Assembly (NCBI GenBank): GCA_005888925.1
Contig: VBCP01000622.1
Span: 1-8,138, forward strand
DNA from: Betaproteobacteria bacterium
GTDB lineage: Bacteria; Pseudomonadota; Gammaproteobacteria; Burkholderiales; SG8-39
Length of the DNA stretch: 8,138 nucleotides
Direction: 5' to 3'
Position numbers and translations under genes: made by a program. The notes below the pieces were generated by a model that worked only from the letters and a program-made list of their open reading frames with translations, was not told the DNA's origin and ran no database searches. The stretch's first letter is position 1; each line of letters starts with the position of its first letter. Of this stretch, positions 1 to 5,659 are shown piece by piece.

Positions 1-214
1 GCAGGAGTACGTCTCAGGGCCGAGTGCCAAGAGCTATATCGACCAGCGGGCATTTGCCAGCCAGGGCATCAGGCTCACCTGGTTTGATTACGCCGGCTAC
101 CCCGAATATCCTCAGCTGTGGGGGGACTTCTCGCACGAGGTGACCATCCTGGATTTGCTGTTCAATTGCGGCAGAGACGCGTCGCGCTACATGCGCTTCG
201 TAAAGGGGCGATAG
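1..214 (+). CDS. WbqC-like family protein, C-terminal part (5' end outside window)
   Basis: This is the 3' end of a gene that begins left of the window; reading frame 2 is open from base 2 to TAG at 212-214 and gives 70 residues. The peptide carries features I recognise from the C-terminus of the WbqC-like family: a G-P-S-A-K-x-Y-I/L segment near the start, then W-F-D-Y-x-G-Y-P-E-Y-P-Q-L, then an F-x-H-x-V-(S/T)-I-L-D-L-L-F-N block about 20 residues from the end. Family members are usually roughly 230 residues, so about a third is visible. They occur in O-antigen and capsule clusters, often near sugar aminotransferases such as the one at 4526; their biochemical role is not settled as far as I know, and I do not assign one. 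The stop codon directly abuts the next gene, which suggests co-transcription. An A-rich/GGGG stretch at 202-208 inside its last codons probably serves as the ribosome binding site of that gene. Confidence 0.85.
   Translation, partial: QEYVSGPSAKSYIDQRAFASQGIRLTWFDYAGYPEYPQLWGDFSHEVTILDLLFNCGRDASRYMRFVKGR
202..208 (+). promoter_or_regulatory. Likely Shine-Dalgarno site for the PhyH gene
   Basis: AAAGGGG lies six bases upstream of the TTG at 215, inside the last codons of the WbqC-like gene. This supports TTG 215 as the start over the ATG at 248, whose only purine-rich upstream match (GGAG, 232-235) is 12 bases away. Confidence 0.55.
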
Positions 215-991
215 TTGGGCATCCAGCTTTCGGAGCATCTCTACAACATGACGACGCGCGGGTACAGCGTGGTTCCGGCGATGCTCGAACCTTCGGATTG
301 TGACCGCCTGAAAGCCGCACTCTCGCGCGCGCTCGCGGAATACCGGCCCGGCCCGACGGAGCAGAGCCGCAACGACCGGTATCTGATGCACGATTTGCTT
401 TGCCGCGATCCGATATTCGGGCATCTGCTGGAGGATCCGCGCCTGCAGGAGCTCATCGCCCCGCTCCTCGGCCCGAGCTGGATCATGTACGCCTTCACCA
501 GCTCTTCCCTGCCGCCGCACGGCACCAATTACGGCAACCGGATTCACGTGGACAGCCCGCGCTGGGTGCAGGGTTACGCCTTCAATGTGGGAGTGATGTG
601 GGCGCTGGACGAGTTCACCGACGACAACGGCGCAACCCAGATCCTGCCGGGGTCGCACCACAGCGCCGCCACGCCCTCGCCCGAATTTTTCGACCGGCAC
701 CTCGTGCGGCTCACCTGCGCCGCGGGCAGCATGATCCTGTTCGACGGGCGCCTGTTTCACCGCGCCGGGGACAACGGGACCGGCGCATGGCGCCATGCGC
801 TCACGCTGAATGCCTGCCGCTCGTTCATGAAGCAGCGCTTCGACTGGGTGCGCTTCGTCCCCCGCCCGATCGCCGACGCACTGAACCCGCAGGCGCGCCG
901 CATCATCGGCTTCGACACGCGCCTGCCGACTTCGCTGGAGGAGTTCTTCCTGCCTGAAGAGCACCGGCTCTACAAGCCCGGGCAGGACTGA
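215..991 (+). CDS. PhyH-family Fe(II)/2-oxoglutarate-dependent dioxygenase
   Basis: The 258-residue product fits the phytanoyl-CoA dioxygenase (PhyH) superfamily, soluble enzymes that use Fe(II), O2 and 2-oxoglutarate to hydroxylate a substrate. The N-terminus has the family's typical opening (helix, then R-G-Y-S-V-V-P-A-M-L, residues 15-24). The metal triad is visible: H111-V-D113 and H182 in F-H-R-A-G. R193, eleven residues after the distal histidine, is placed to bind the 2-oxoglutarate carboxylate. The W-A-L-D-E-F-T-x-x-N-G-A-T-x-x-L-P-G-S-H block (129-148) is a strong family signature. The enzyme therefore looks catalytically complete. The start is TTG 215, directly after the previous stop, chosen for its Shine-Dalgarno site and because residues 3-11 extend the homologous opening; ATG 248 is the alternative. 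PhyH genes recur in surface-glycan clusters, with a sugar or acyl group as possible substrate, but the actual substrate cannot be read from sequence. The next gene starts at the very next base. Confidence 0.9.
   Translation: MGIQLSEHLYNMTTRGYSVVPAMLEPSDCDRLKAALSRALAEYRPGPTEQSRNDRYLMHDLLCRDPIFGHLLEDPRLQELIAPLLGPSWIMYAFTSSSLPPHGTNYGNRIHVDSPRWVQGYAFNVGVMWALDEFTDDNGATQILPGSHHSAATPSPEFFDRHLVRLTCAAGSMILFDGRLFHRAGDNGTGAWRHALTLNACRSFMKQRFDWVRFVPRPIADALNPQARRIIGFDTRLPTSLEEFFLPEEHRLYKPGQD
783..800. repeat. Perfect 18-bp palindrome inside the dioxygenase gene
   Basis: GCGCATGGCGCCATGCGC reads identically on both strands with no spacer. It encodes residues around W192-R193-H194, including the putative 2-oxoglutarate-binding arginine, so codon constraint plus GC bias may explain it. 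No second copy was noticed in the window. Confidence 0.6.
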
Positions 992-1912
992 GTGATCAGC
1001 GTCGTCATCCCGGTCTACAACAACGCCTCGACCGTCGAAGAGCTCGCCCGGCGGATCGACGCGGCGCTGCAGCCGAGTCCGTACGAGGCGATCTTCATCG
1101 ACGACGGCAGCGCGGACGACTCGCTCACCCGGCTGAAGCGGATCGCGGGCGCGAATCCCAGCGTCAAGGTCATCTCGCTCGCACGCAACTTCGGCCAGCA
1201 TCCGGCAATCAGCGCCGGCTTCGAGCACGCGAAGGGCGACGTGGTCGTATTGATGGACGCCGACTTGCAGGACCGCCCGGAAGATATCCCGCGGGTAGTC
1301 GAGAAATTGGGCGACGATGTCGACATCGTCTATACGCGCAAGGCACAGGCCGAGGAGGATCTGGCGGTGCGCATGAGTTCGGCGCTGTACCACTACGTCT
1401 TCTCGCGCATCACGCGCTCGCCGCGGTTTGCGGAAATCGGCACGTTTCGGGCGTTCAGCAGGAAATTCCTCGCGGCGCTGCTCCTGTACCGTGAGCGCAA
1501 TGTCCTGTACGGGCCGCTCATGGTCTACATGGGGTACAAGAGCGCGATGATCGACGTGGTGCGCGAGGCCAGGGCGTCGGGCGGCAGCGGCTACACCTTC
1601 GGCAAGCGGCTCGCGCTGGCGATCAATTCGCTCGTCAGCTATACCGACATCCCACACCGCCTGTCCATCTACATCGGGCTCGCGCTCTTCGCCGGCAGCC
1701 TGTTGTATGGCGCTGCGGTGCTCGTGCAATATTTGATATACGGCCGGTCCCTGCCGGCCGGCTTCACCCTGGTTCTCCTGATGCTCACTCTGATGCTCGG
1801 CAGCCTGATGATCAGCCTCGGCATCATCGGCAGCTACGTCTTTCGCGTGTACCAGGAAGTCCTGCAGCGCCCGCGCTACCTGATTGCCGAAAAGATCAAT
1901 CTCGCCGAATGA
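992..1912 (+). CDS. Membrane-anchored GT2 glycosyltransferase, DPM1/ArnC/GtrB type
   Basis: The 306-residue product is a family 2 (GT-A fold) inverting glycosyltransferase. The start M-I-S-V-V-I-P-V-Y-N-N is typical, followed by F-I-D-D-G-S (35-40) for nucleotide binding, L-A-R-N-F-G-Q-H (63-70), and the metal-binding D-x-D in M-D-A-D-L-Q-D (88-94). Two hydrophobic helices follow the catalytic domain at about 224-250 and 258-284, then a basic R-P-R-Y-L-I-A-E tail. This layout is that of polyprenyl-phosphate sugar transferases (dolichol-P-mannose synthase, ArnC, GtrB), which move a sugar from a nucleotide donor to undecaprenyl phosphate on the cytoplasmic face. The donor is not deducible from the sequence; the nearby WecE-like enzyme makes a dTDP-amino-deoxysugar a candidate. 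The start is GTG 992, immediately after the previous TGA, with AGGA at 984-987 as a closely spaced ribosome binding site. The end overlaps the next gene by ATGA. Confidence 0.92.
   Translation: MISVVIPVYNNASTVEELARRIDAALQPSPYEAIFIDDGSADDSLTRLKRIAGANPSVKVISLARNFGQHPAISAGFEHAKGDVVVLMDADLQDRPEDIPRVVEKLGDDVDIVYTRKAQAEEDLAVRMSSALYHYVFSRITRSPRFAEIGTFRAFSRKFLAALLLYRERNVLYGPLMVYMGYKSAMIDVVREARASGGSGYTFGKRLALAINSLVSYTDIPHRLSIYIGLALFAGSLLYGAAVLVQYLIYGRSLPAGFTLVLLMLTLMLGSLMISLGIIGSYVFRVYQEVLQRPRYLIAEKINLAE
1741..1760. repeat. GC-rich inverted repeat inside the GT2 gene
   Basis: A perfect 7-bp inverted repeat (CGGCCGG and CCGGCCG) is separated by a six-base loop. It lies between the codons for the two C-terminal membrane helices. 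No T-run follows, so it is not a terminator; a chance product of GC-rich codons is likely. Confidence 0.45.
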
Positions 1913-2748
1913 GCCCGCCAACGCCGGACGAGGTCATCGAGGCCAACATCCAGGTCCACACCCGGATGGCGGAGTCCTACAACCGCAACGAGCCGCACTA
2001 TCGGCCGGAAAACCGCGCTAAGGTACGCGCAAGGCTGGAGGAAATGCGGCGCCGGTTCGGCGGCGCGCGGCTGCTGGACCTCGGCTGCGGCACCGGCTTC
2101 ATCATCGATCTCGCGAAGGAGCTGTTCGACACCATAGACGGCGTGGACATCACCCAGGCGATGCTCGATCGCGTAGACCTGTCGAGCGGTAACGTCCGGC
2201 TCCACCGCTGCGTGGCGGAAGCGCTGCCCTTCGCCGATGCGACCTTCGACGTGGTGAGCGCCTACGCGTTCGTTCACCACCTGAAGGACTATTCAATGGC
2301 GCTGCGCGAGGCGTTGCGCGTGCTGAAGCCCGGCGGCGGCGTCTACATCGATCTCGAGCCGAACAGGCTCTTCTGGCAGGCGATGGTGCGCCTCGAGCAG
2401 GACGCGGGCGCGAGCCCCTATTCGGAAATCGTTCTGCGAGAGATCGACGCCGTGCTGCATAGGGACGATGGCGTGCAGGATGAGTTCGGCATCGACAAGG
2501 AGGTCTTCAATCGCGCCGAGTACACCAAGGCGGTCCTGGGCGGCATCGACCCGTGGCAGTTTCGCGACGAGTGCCTGCGGCTGGGCTTTCGTTCCTGCGA
2601 CATAAGCTTCGAATGGTTTCTCGGTCAGGGCGCGGTCATGCACCAACAGTCCTTCGAGGCGGCGGCTACGGTCGAAGCGTATCTGCGGCGCCTCCTTCCA
2701 CTGTCCGCCGACTGCTTCAAATACCTGCAGTTCGTGCTGACGAAGTGA
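1909..2748 (+). CDS. Class I SAM-dependent methyltransferase
   Basis: The 279-residue protein has the order of motifs expected of a Rossmann-fold methyltransferase: motif I L-L-D-L-G-C-G-T-G-F at 55-64 (SAM binding), an acidic residue ending strand 2 at D80 (G-V-D-I-T), A-E-A-L-P-F (103-108) before the third acidic position, F-D-V-V-S-A-Y-A-F-V-H-H-L (113-125) and the post-I block L-R-V-L-K-P-G-G-G (136-144). The first ~50 residues, with an unusual M-A-E-S-Y-N-R-N-E-P-H-Y-R-P-E-N segment, and the last ~120 residues after P-N-R probably form the substrate-selecting part. In this context an O- or N-methylation of a sugar or its acyl group is plausible, but UbiE-like folds also methylate lipids and small molecules. 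ATG 1909 overlaps the previous stop by four bases (ATGA), indicating translational coupling; the end overlaps the next gene by GTGA. Confidence 0.88.
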   Translation: MSPPTPDEVIEANIQVHTRMAESYNRNEPHYRPENRAKVRARLEEMRRRFGGARLLDLGCGTGFIIDLAKELFDTIDGVDITQAMLDRVDLSSGNVRLHRCVAEALPFADATFDVVSAYAFVHHLKDYSMALREALRVLKPGGGVYIDLEPNRLFWQAMVRLEQDAGASPYSEIVLREIDAVLHRDDGVQDEFGIDKEVFNRAEYTKAVLGGIDPWQFRDECLRLGFRSCDISFEWFLGQGAVMHQQSFEAAATVEAYLRRLLPLSADCFKYLQFVLTK

Positions 2749-3314
2749 AGCAGATCCTGGTCTACGGCTCGCGCGAGTTCGGACAGGTGGTGCGCGATCT
2801 CGCCGGCCAGTGCGGCTTCCACTTCGTCGGCTTCATCGACGACATCGACCGCGGCCCCGGGATTCTTGGCGCGTGGCAGGAGGTCTCGCGCGGCCACGAT
2901 CCGGCGCTCCATAGCGTGGCGATGGCGATCGGCTACGGCCATTTGCGCGAGCGGCGCGCCCTATACGAGCGAGTGCGCGCCCAGGGGTACGAGACGCCGC
3001 CCCTGATCCATCCGCGCGCCTACGTCAGGGACCCTGCCGCGGTCGGCGCCGGGGCTTTCGTCATGGCAGGCGCCGTCGTGGATTTTGCAGCGCGCGTCGG
3101 ACCCTTTGCCGTGGTATGGCCCGGCGCCACGATCAACCACCACGCCGACATCGGGGCTAATACGTTCATATCGCCGAACGCGGCGATCTGCGGCTACAGC
3201 GTCGTCGGCGAGGACTGCTTCATCGGCGCGGGCGCGACGATCGTCGATCATCGCACGGTGCCCTCGGGCAGTTTCGTCAAGGCGGGCGCGGTCTATGCCG
3301 GCCCAGTGGCATGA
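2745..3314 (+). CDS. NeuD/PglD-family sugar acyltransferase (left-handed beta-helix)
   Basis: Starting at GTG 2745 this gives 189 residues, the usual NeuD/PglD size. The N-terminal ~85 residues form a small Rossmann-like domain (I-L-V-Y-G-S-R-E-F-G-Q-V-V at 4-16, then V-G-F-I-D-D at 28-33). From I88-H-P onward come hexapeptide repeats of a left-handed beta-helix: V-G-A-G-A-F-V, P-G-A-T-I, I-G-A-N-T-F-I, V-G-E-D-C-F-I, I-G-A-G-A-T-I. H132 in I-N-H-H-A-D-I-G aligns with the catalytic base histidine of PglD. Family members transfer an acyl group, usually acetyl from acetyl-CoA, to a sugar amine or hydroxyl; PglD and VioB act on 4-amino sugars, which fits the 4-aminotransferase encoded at 4526. 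The GTG shares bases with the preceding TGA (GTGA). The same frame is open upstream to ATG 2553, but those 64 residues lie wholly over the methyltransferase gene and lack family similarity, so I reject that start. The nucleotide-sugar loop is atypical (S-R-E-F-G rather than the usual G-x-G-H-G). Confidence 0.87.
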   Translation: MKQILVYGSREFGQVVRDLAGQCGFHFVGFIDDIDRGPGILGAWQEVSRGHDPALHSVAMAIGYGHLRERRALYERVRAQGYETPPLIHPRAYVRDPAAVGAGAFVMAGAVVDFAARVGPFAVVWPGATINHHADIGANTFISPNAAICGYSVVGEDCFIGAGATIVDHRTVPSGSFVKAGAVYAGPVA

Positions 3315-3679
3315 GACTCATCCTCGCGATCCTGCCGACGATGCTGCTGGTGGTTTACGGCCAGCTCGTCATCAAGTGGCGCGTCGCCGCGCTATCCGGC
3401 CTGGCGAATCCGGCTGACGGACCGTTGGGCAGGCTCGTCTCGTACCTCGGCGATCCCTACATCCTGTCCGCCTATGTAGCCGCGCTTGCCAGCTCGATGA
3501 CGTGGATGTTCGTGGTAGAGAGCTATCCGCTGTCGCTCGCCTTTCCGCTGCACATCGGGCTGACCGTGATGGCCGTCGTGGTGGGCGGAATCTATCTCTT
3601 CGGCGAGCCGATCACGGCGTCGCGCATCGTCGCCGTGTGCTTGATCCTAGCAGGGATTGCCATTGGCAGCCGTTCCTAG
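3311..3679 (+). CDS. Small four-helix SMR/EamA-like membrane protein, putative lipid-linked sugar flippase subunit
   Basis: The 122-residue protein has four predicted membrane helices at about 3-20, 47-68, 75-95 and 103-120 and ends with the EamA-type signature G-E-P-I-T-x-x-R-I-V-A-V-x-L-I-L-A-G-I (98-116). Size and topology are those of small multidrug resistance proteins and of ArnE/ArnF, which translocate undecaprenyl-phosphate-linked aminoarabinose. In helix 1 the segment Y-G-Q-L-V-I-K-W has glutamine at position 18 and no acidic residue like the essential Glu14 of EmrE, arguing against a proton-coupled drug exporter. A conserved-looking W65 and P79 lie in helices 2 and 3. Between a polyprenyl-phosphate glycosyltransferase and a GT-C-like protein, the likely role is moving a lipid-linked sugar across the inner membrane, probably as a homodimer or with a partner not encoded here. 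ATG 3311 overlaps the previous stop (ATGA). Confidence 0.8.
   Translation: MRLILAILPTMLLVVYGQLVIKWRVAALSGLANPADGPLGRLVSYLGDPYILSAYVAALASSMTWMFVVESYPLSLAFPLHIGLTVMAVVVGGIYLFGEPITASRIVAVCLILAGIAIGSRS
3651..3656 (+). promoter_or_regulatory. Likely Shine-Dalgarno site for the second methyltransferase
   Basis: CAGGGA lies six bases before TTG 3663 and directly abuts the earlier TTG at 3657, which favours 3663 as the start. It sits inside the 3' end of the SMR-like gene. Confidence 0.4.
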
Positions 3680-4529
3680 CATCGAGCCGCTGCTCGACGA
3701 TGTGCGCGACGTCGTGCAGCGCGATGCGCCGCACCTCGAGCGGATGCTGGAGATTTTTGCGCAAGAAGCGCGTGTCGGCCGTGAATGGCTCACATCGAGC
3801 TTGAATCTCCTGGCTCCAGGCGCTGCGATCCTGGAGGTGGGGGCGGGGCTGATGCTGCTGAGCTGCCAGCTCGCCAAGGAAGGATTCAGGGTGGCCGCGC
3901 TCGAGCCGGTGGGCGAGGGCTTCTCCTCCTTTTCCGAGCTGCAAAAGCTCGTATTGGTCTATGCCGAGAAGCGCGGCATTGCACCCGAGGTCCTGCCCAT
4001 TCCCGTGGAGCAGCTGGACCAGGACAGCAGCTTCGACTTCGCCTATTCCATCAACGTGATGGAGCACGTCGGGAATTTCGCCGTGGCGCTGGAAAGGGTG
4101 GGGCGCGCCATACGTCCCGGGTCCGAGTATCGGTTCATTTGCGCGAACTACCTCTTCCCCTATGAGCCGCACTTCAATATTCCGACGCTCTTTTCCAAGT
4201 CGCTCACGGAGAGATTGTTTCGCCGGCGCATCTATGCCAATACCCGCGTCGGCGATGCCGCTGGCGTCTGGAAGTCGCTGAACTGGATCACCGTGCCGAA
4301 GGTGGTTCGCGCGGTGCGAAATCTGGCGGACGTCTCGGTCAGCTTCGATCGCTCCATGCTCGAGGCGGTGCTGCTGCGCGCTGTCGGCGATCGTGAATTT
4401 TTCGCCCGGCGCTCGCCCTTTGTCCGCAGCCTCGCAAAAGGCGCGGTCAGCCTCGGCTTGCACCGGCTGGGCAAATGGATTCCGCCGTTCCTGCAGCCGG
4501 TGATGGACTGCTCGATGAAGCGGCGATGA
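3663..4529 (+). CDS. Class I SAM-dependent methyltransferase
   Basis: From TTG 3663 the product is 288 residues. Motif I is A-A-I-L-E-V-G-A-G-L (about 54-63), where the second acidic-turn glycines are present but the usual C-G-T-G is A-G-L-M. The strand-2 acidic residue is E81 (A-L-E-P), and F-D-F-A-Y-S-I-N-V-M-E-H-V (124-136) and the I-R-P-G post-I turn (150-153) follow, so the SAM fold is clear. An N-terminal helical stretch precedes motif I, and about 130 residues after R-P-G-S, including N-Y-L-F-P-Y-E-P-H-F-N-I-P, form a substantial C-terminal substrate region. A sugar or glycan intermediate is the contextual substrate; nothing in the sequence fixes it. No ATG exists near the 5' end (the first is at 3744, which would remove the N-terminal helices), so a TTG start is inferred and overlaps the upstream gene by 17 bases; TTG 3657 is the alternative. 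The stop overlaps the next gene by ATGA. Confidence 0.82.
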   Translation: MAAVPSIEPLLDDVRDVVQRDAPHLERMLEIFAQEARVGREWLTSSLNLLAPGAAILEVGAGLMLLSCQLAKEGFRVAALEPVGEGFSSFSELQKLVLVYAEKRGIAPEVLPIPVEQLDQDSSFDFAYSINVMEHVGNFAVALERVGRAIRPGSEYRFICANYLFPYEPHFNIPTLFSKSLTERLFRRRIYANTRVGDAAGVWKSLNWITVPKVVRAVRNLADVSVSFDRSMLEAVLLRAVGDREFFARRSPFVRSLAKGAVSLGLHRLGKWIPPFLQPVMDCSMKRR

Positions 4530-5659
4530 CACAGGTCCCGTTCAACAAGCCGTTTCTGACCGGGCGGGAGCTCGAGTACATCCGGCAGGCGCACGAGAAC
4601 ATGCACCTCTCGGGCGACGGGCCGTTCACCAAGCGCTGCCAGGCCTGGCTTGAGCGCACCATCGGCTCCCGCAAGGCGCTGCTCACGCATTCGTGCACGG
4701 GTGCGCTCGAGATGGCGGCGATCCTCGCCGGCATCGGGCCGGGCGACGAGATCATCATGCCTTCGTTCACTTTTGTCTCGACCGCCAATGCCTTCGTGCT
4801 GCGCGGCGGCGTGCCGGTGTTCGTGGACGTCCGCGAGGATACGCTCAACATCGACGAATCGAAGATCGAAGCGGCCATCACAGCGCGCACCAGAGCTATC
4901 GTCGTGGTGCACTATGCGGGAATGGCCTGCGAGATGGACGCGCTTCGCAGCCTCGCGCGGCGGCGTGGTCTCATGCTGATCGAAGACGCGGCGCAAGCGC
5001 TCGGCTCGGCGTACGCCGGCCGGCCGCTCGGCAGCTTCGGCGAGGCTGCGACCATCAGCTTTCATGAAACCAAGAACCTGATCTCGGGCGAGGGTGGCGC
5101 GCTGCTGCTGAATTCGGACCAGCTCGTCGAGCGCGCCGAGATCATCCGCGAGAAAGGGACCAACCGCAGCCAGTTCTTTCGCGGCGACGTGGACCGGTAC
5201 ACCTGGGTGGACATCGGCTCGTCATTCCTGCCCAGCGACATCCTCGCGGCGTTCCTTTGGGCTCAGCTCGAGGTCGCCGAGACCATCGGGGCAGCTCGCA
5301 AGGCGCTATGGGAGCGCTATCACGAGGGCTTCGCCGAGGCCGAGCGAGCCGGACTGGCGAGGCGGCCGGTCGTGCCGCGCGAGGCGTCACCCAACGCCCA
5401 CACCTACTTCCTGATCCTGCCCGATGCCGCCGGACGCCGGCGCTTCATCGAGAGGCTGCGACGCGACGATATCTACGCGGTGTTCCACTATGTACCGCTG
5501 CACAGCTCGCCCGCCGGCCTGAAGTACGGCCGCGCCGGCGGCAGCATGGCGGTCACCGAAGCGATGAGCGAAAGGCTGGTGCGACTGCCGCTGTGGATCG
5601 GGCTCGAAACGCAGCAGGACTACGTGATTGAGCGCTGCCGCAATGCACTGGGCGGCTGA
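4526..5659 (+). CDS. wecE: dTDP-4-amino-4,6-dideoxygalactose transaminase (WecE/RffA type)
   Basis: A PLP-dependent DegT/DnrJ/EryC1/StrS aminotransferase of 377 residues, essentially the length of E. coli WecE (376). Resemblance to WecE/RffA is dense along the whole chain: P-F-N-K-P (5-9), S-F-T-F-V-S-T-A-N-A-F-V-L-R-G (80-94), N-I-D-E (108-111), V-H-Y-A-G-x-A-C-E-M-D (128-138), E-K-G-T-N-R-S-Q-F-F-R-G (209-220), W-x-D-I-G-S-S (227-233) and V-F-H-Y-x-P-L-H-S-S-P-A-G (319-331). K183 in S-F-H-E-T-K-N is the PLP-binding lysine, and E153-D154-A-A-Q157 contacts the cofactor ring. WecE converts dTDP-4-keto-6-deoxyglucose plus glutamate to dTDP-Fuc4N in the cytoplasm. ATG 4526 overlaps the previous stop (ATGA) and matches the WecE N-terminus; an in-frame ATG at 4475 would add 17 residues lying over the upstream gene and is rejected. 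A closely related product (Qui4N) cannot be excluded. Confidence 0.93.
   Translation: MTQVPFNKPFLTGRELEYIRQAHENMHLSGDGPFTKRCQAWLERTIGSRKALLTHSCTGALEMAAILAGIGPGDEIIMPSFTFVSTANAFVLRGGVPVFVDVREDTLNIDESKIEAAITARTRAIVVVHYAGMACEMDALRSLARRRGLMLIEDAAQALGSAYAGRPLGSFGEAATISFHETKNLISGEGGALLLNSDQLVERAEIIREKGTNRSQFFRGDVDRYTWVDIGSSFLPSDILAAFLWAQLEVAETIGAARKALWERYHEGFAEAERAGLARRPVVPREASPNAHTYFLILPDAAGRRRFIERLRRDDIYAVFHYVPLHSSPAGLKYGRAGGSMAVTEAMSERLVRLPLWIGLETQQDYVIERCRNALGG

Noticed and set aside
1720..1750. A locally AT-rich stretch near the end of the GT2 gene that could be read as an internal promoter.
   Set aside because: It lies within codons of a membrane helix (L-V-Q-Y-L-I-Y), with no convincing pair of -35 and -10 boxes at proper spacing.
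14..1921. A 635-codon open frame on the - strand.
   Set aside because: It lies antisense across the WbqC-like, PhyH and GT2 genes, whose families and catalytic motifs are clear on the + strand. The conceptual protein is rich in R, A, E, H and V without recognisable domains, as expected for a mirror frame in GC-rich DNA.
2553..2744. A 5' extension of the acyltransferase to ATG 2553.
   Set aside because: Those 64 codons lie entirely over the methyltransferase gene and resemble nothing in the NeuD/PglD family; GTG 2745 gives the standard N-terminus.
4475..4525. A 5' extension of the aminotransferase to ATG 4475.
   Set aside because: The extra 17 residues are absent from WecE/RffA, and ATG 4526 forms an ATGA overlap like other junctions here.
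3612..4532. A 306-codon open frame on the - strand.
   Set aside because: It is antisense to the second methyltransferase and has no recognisable motif; its length reflects codon bias on the + strand.
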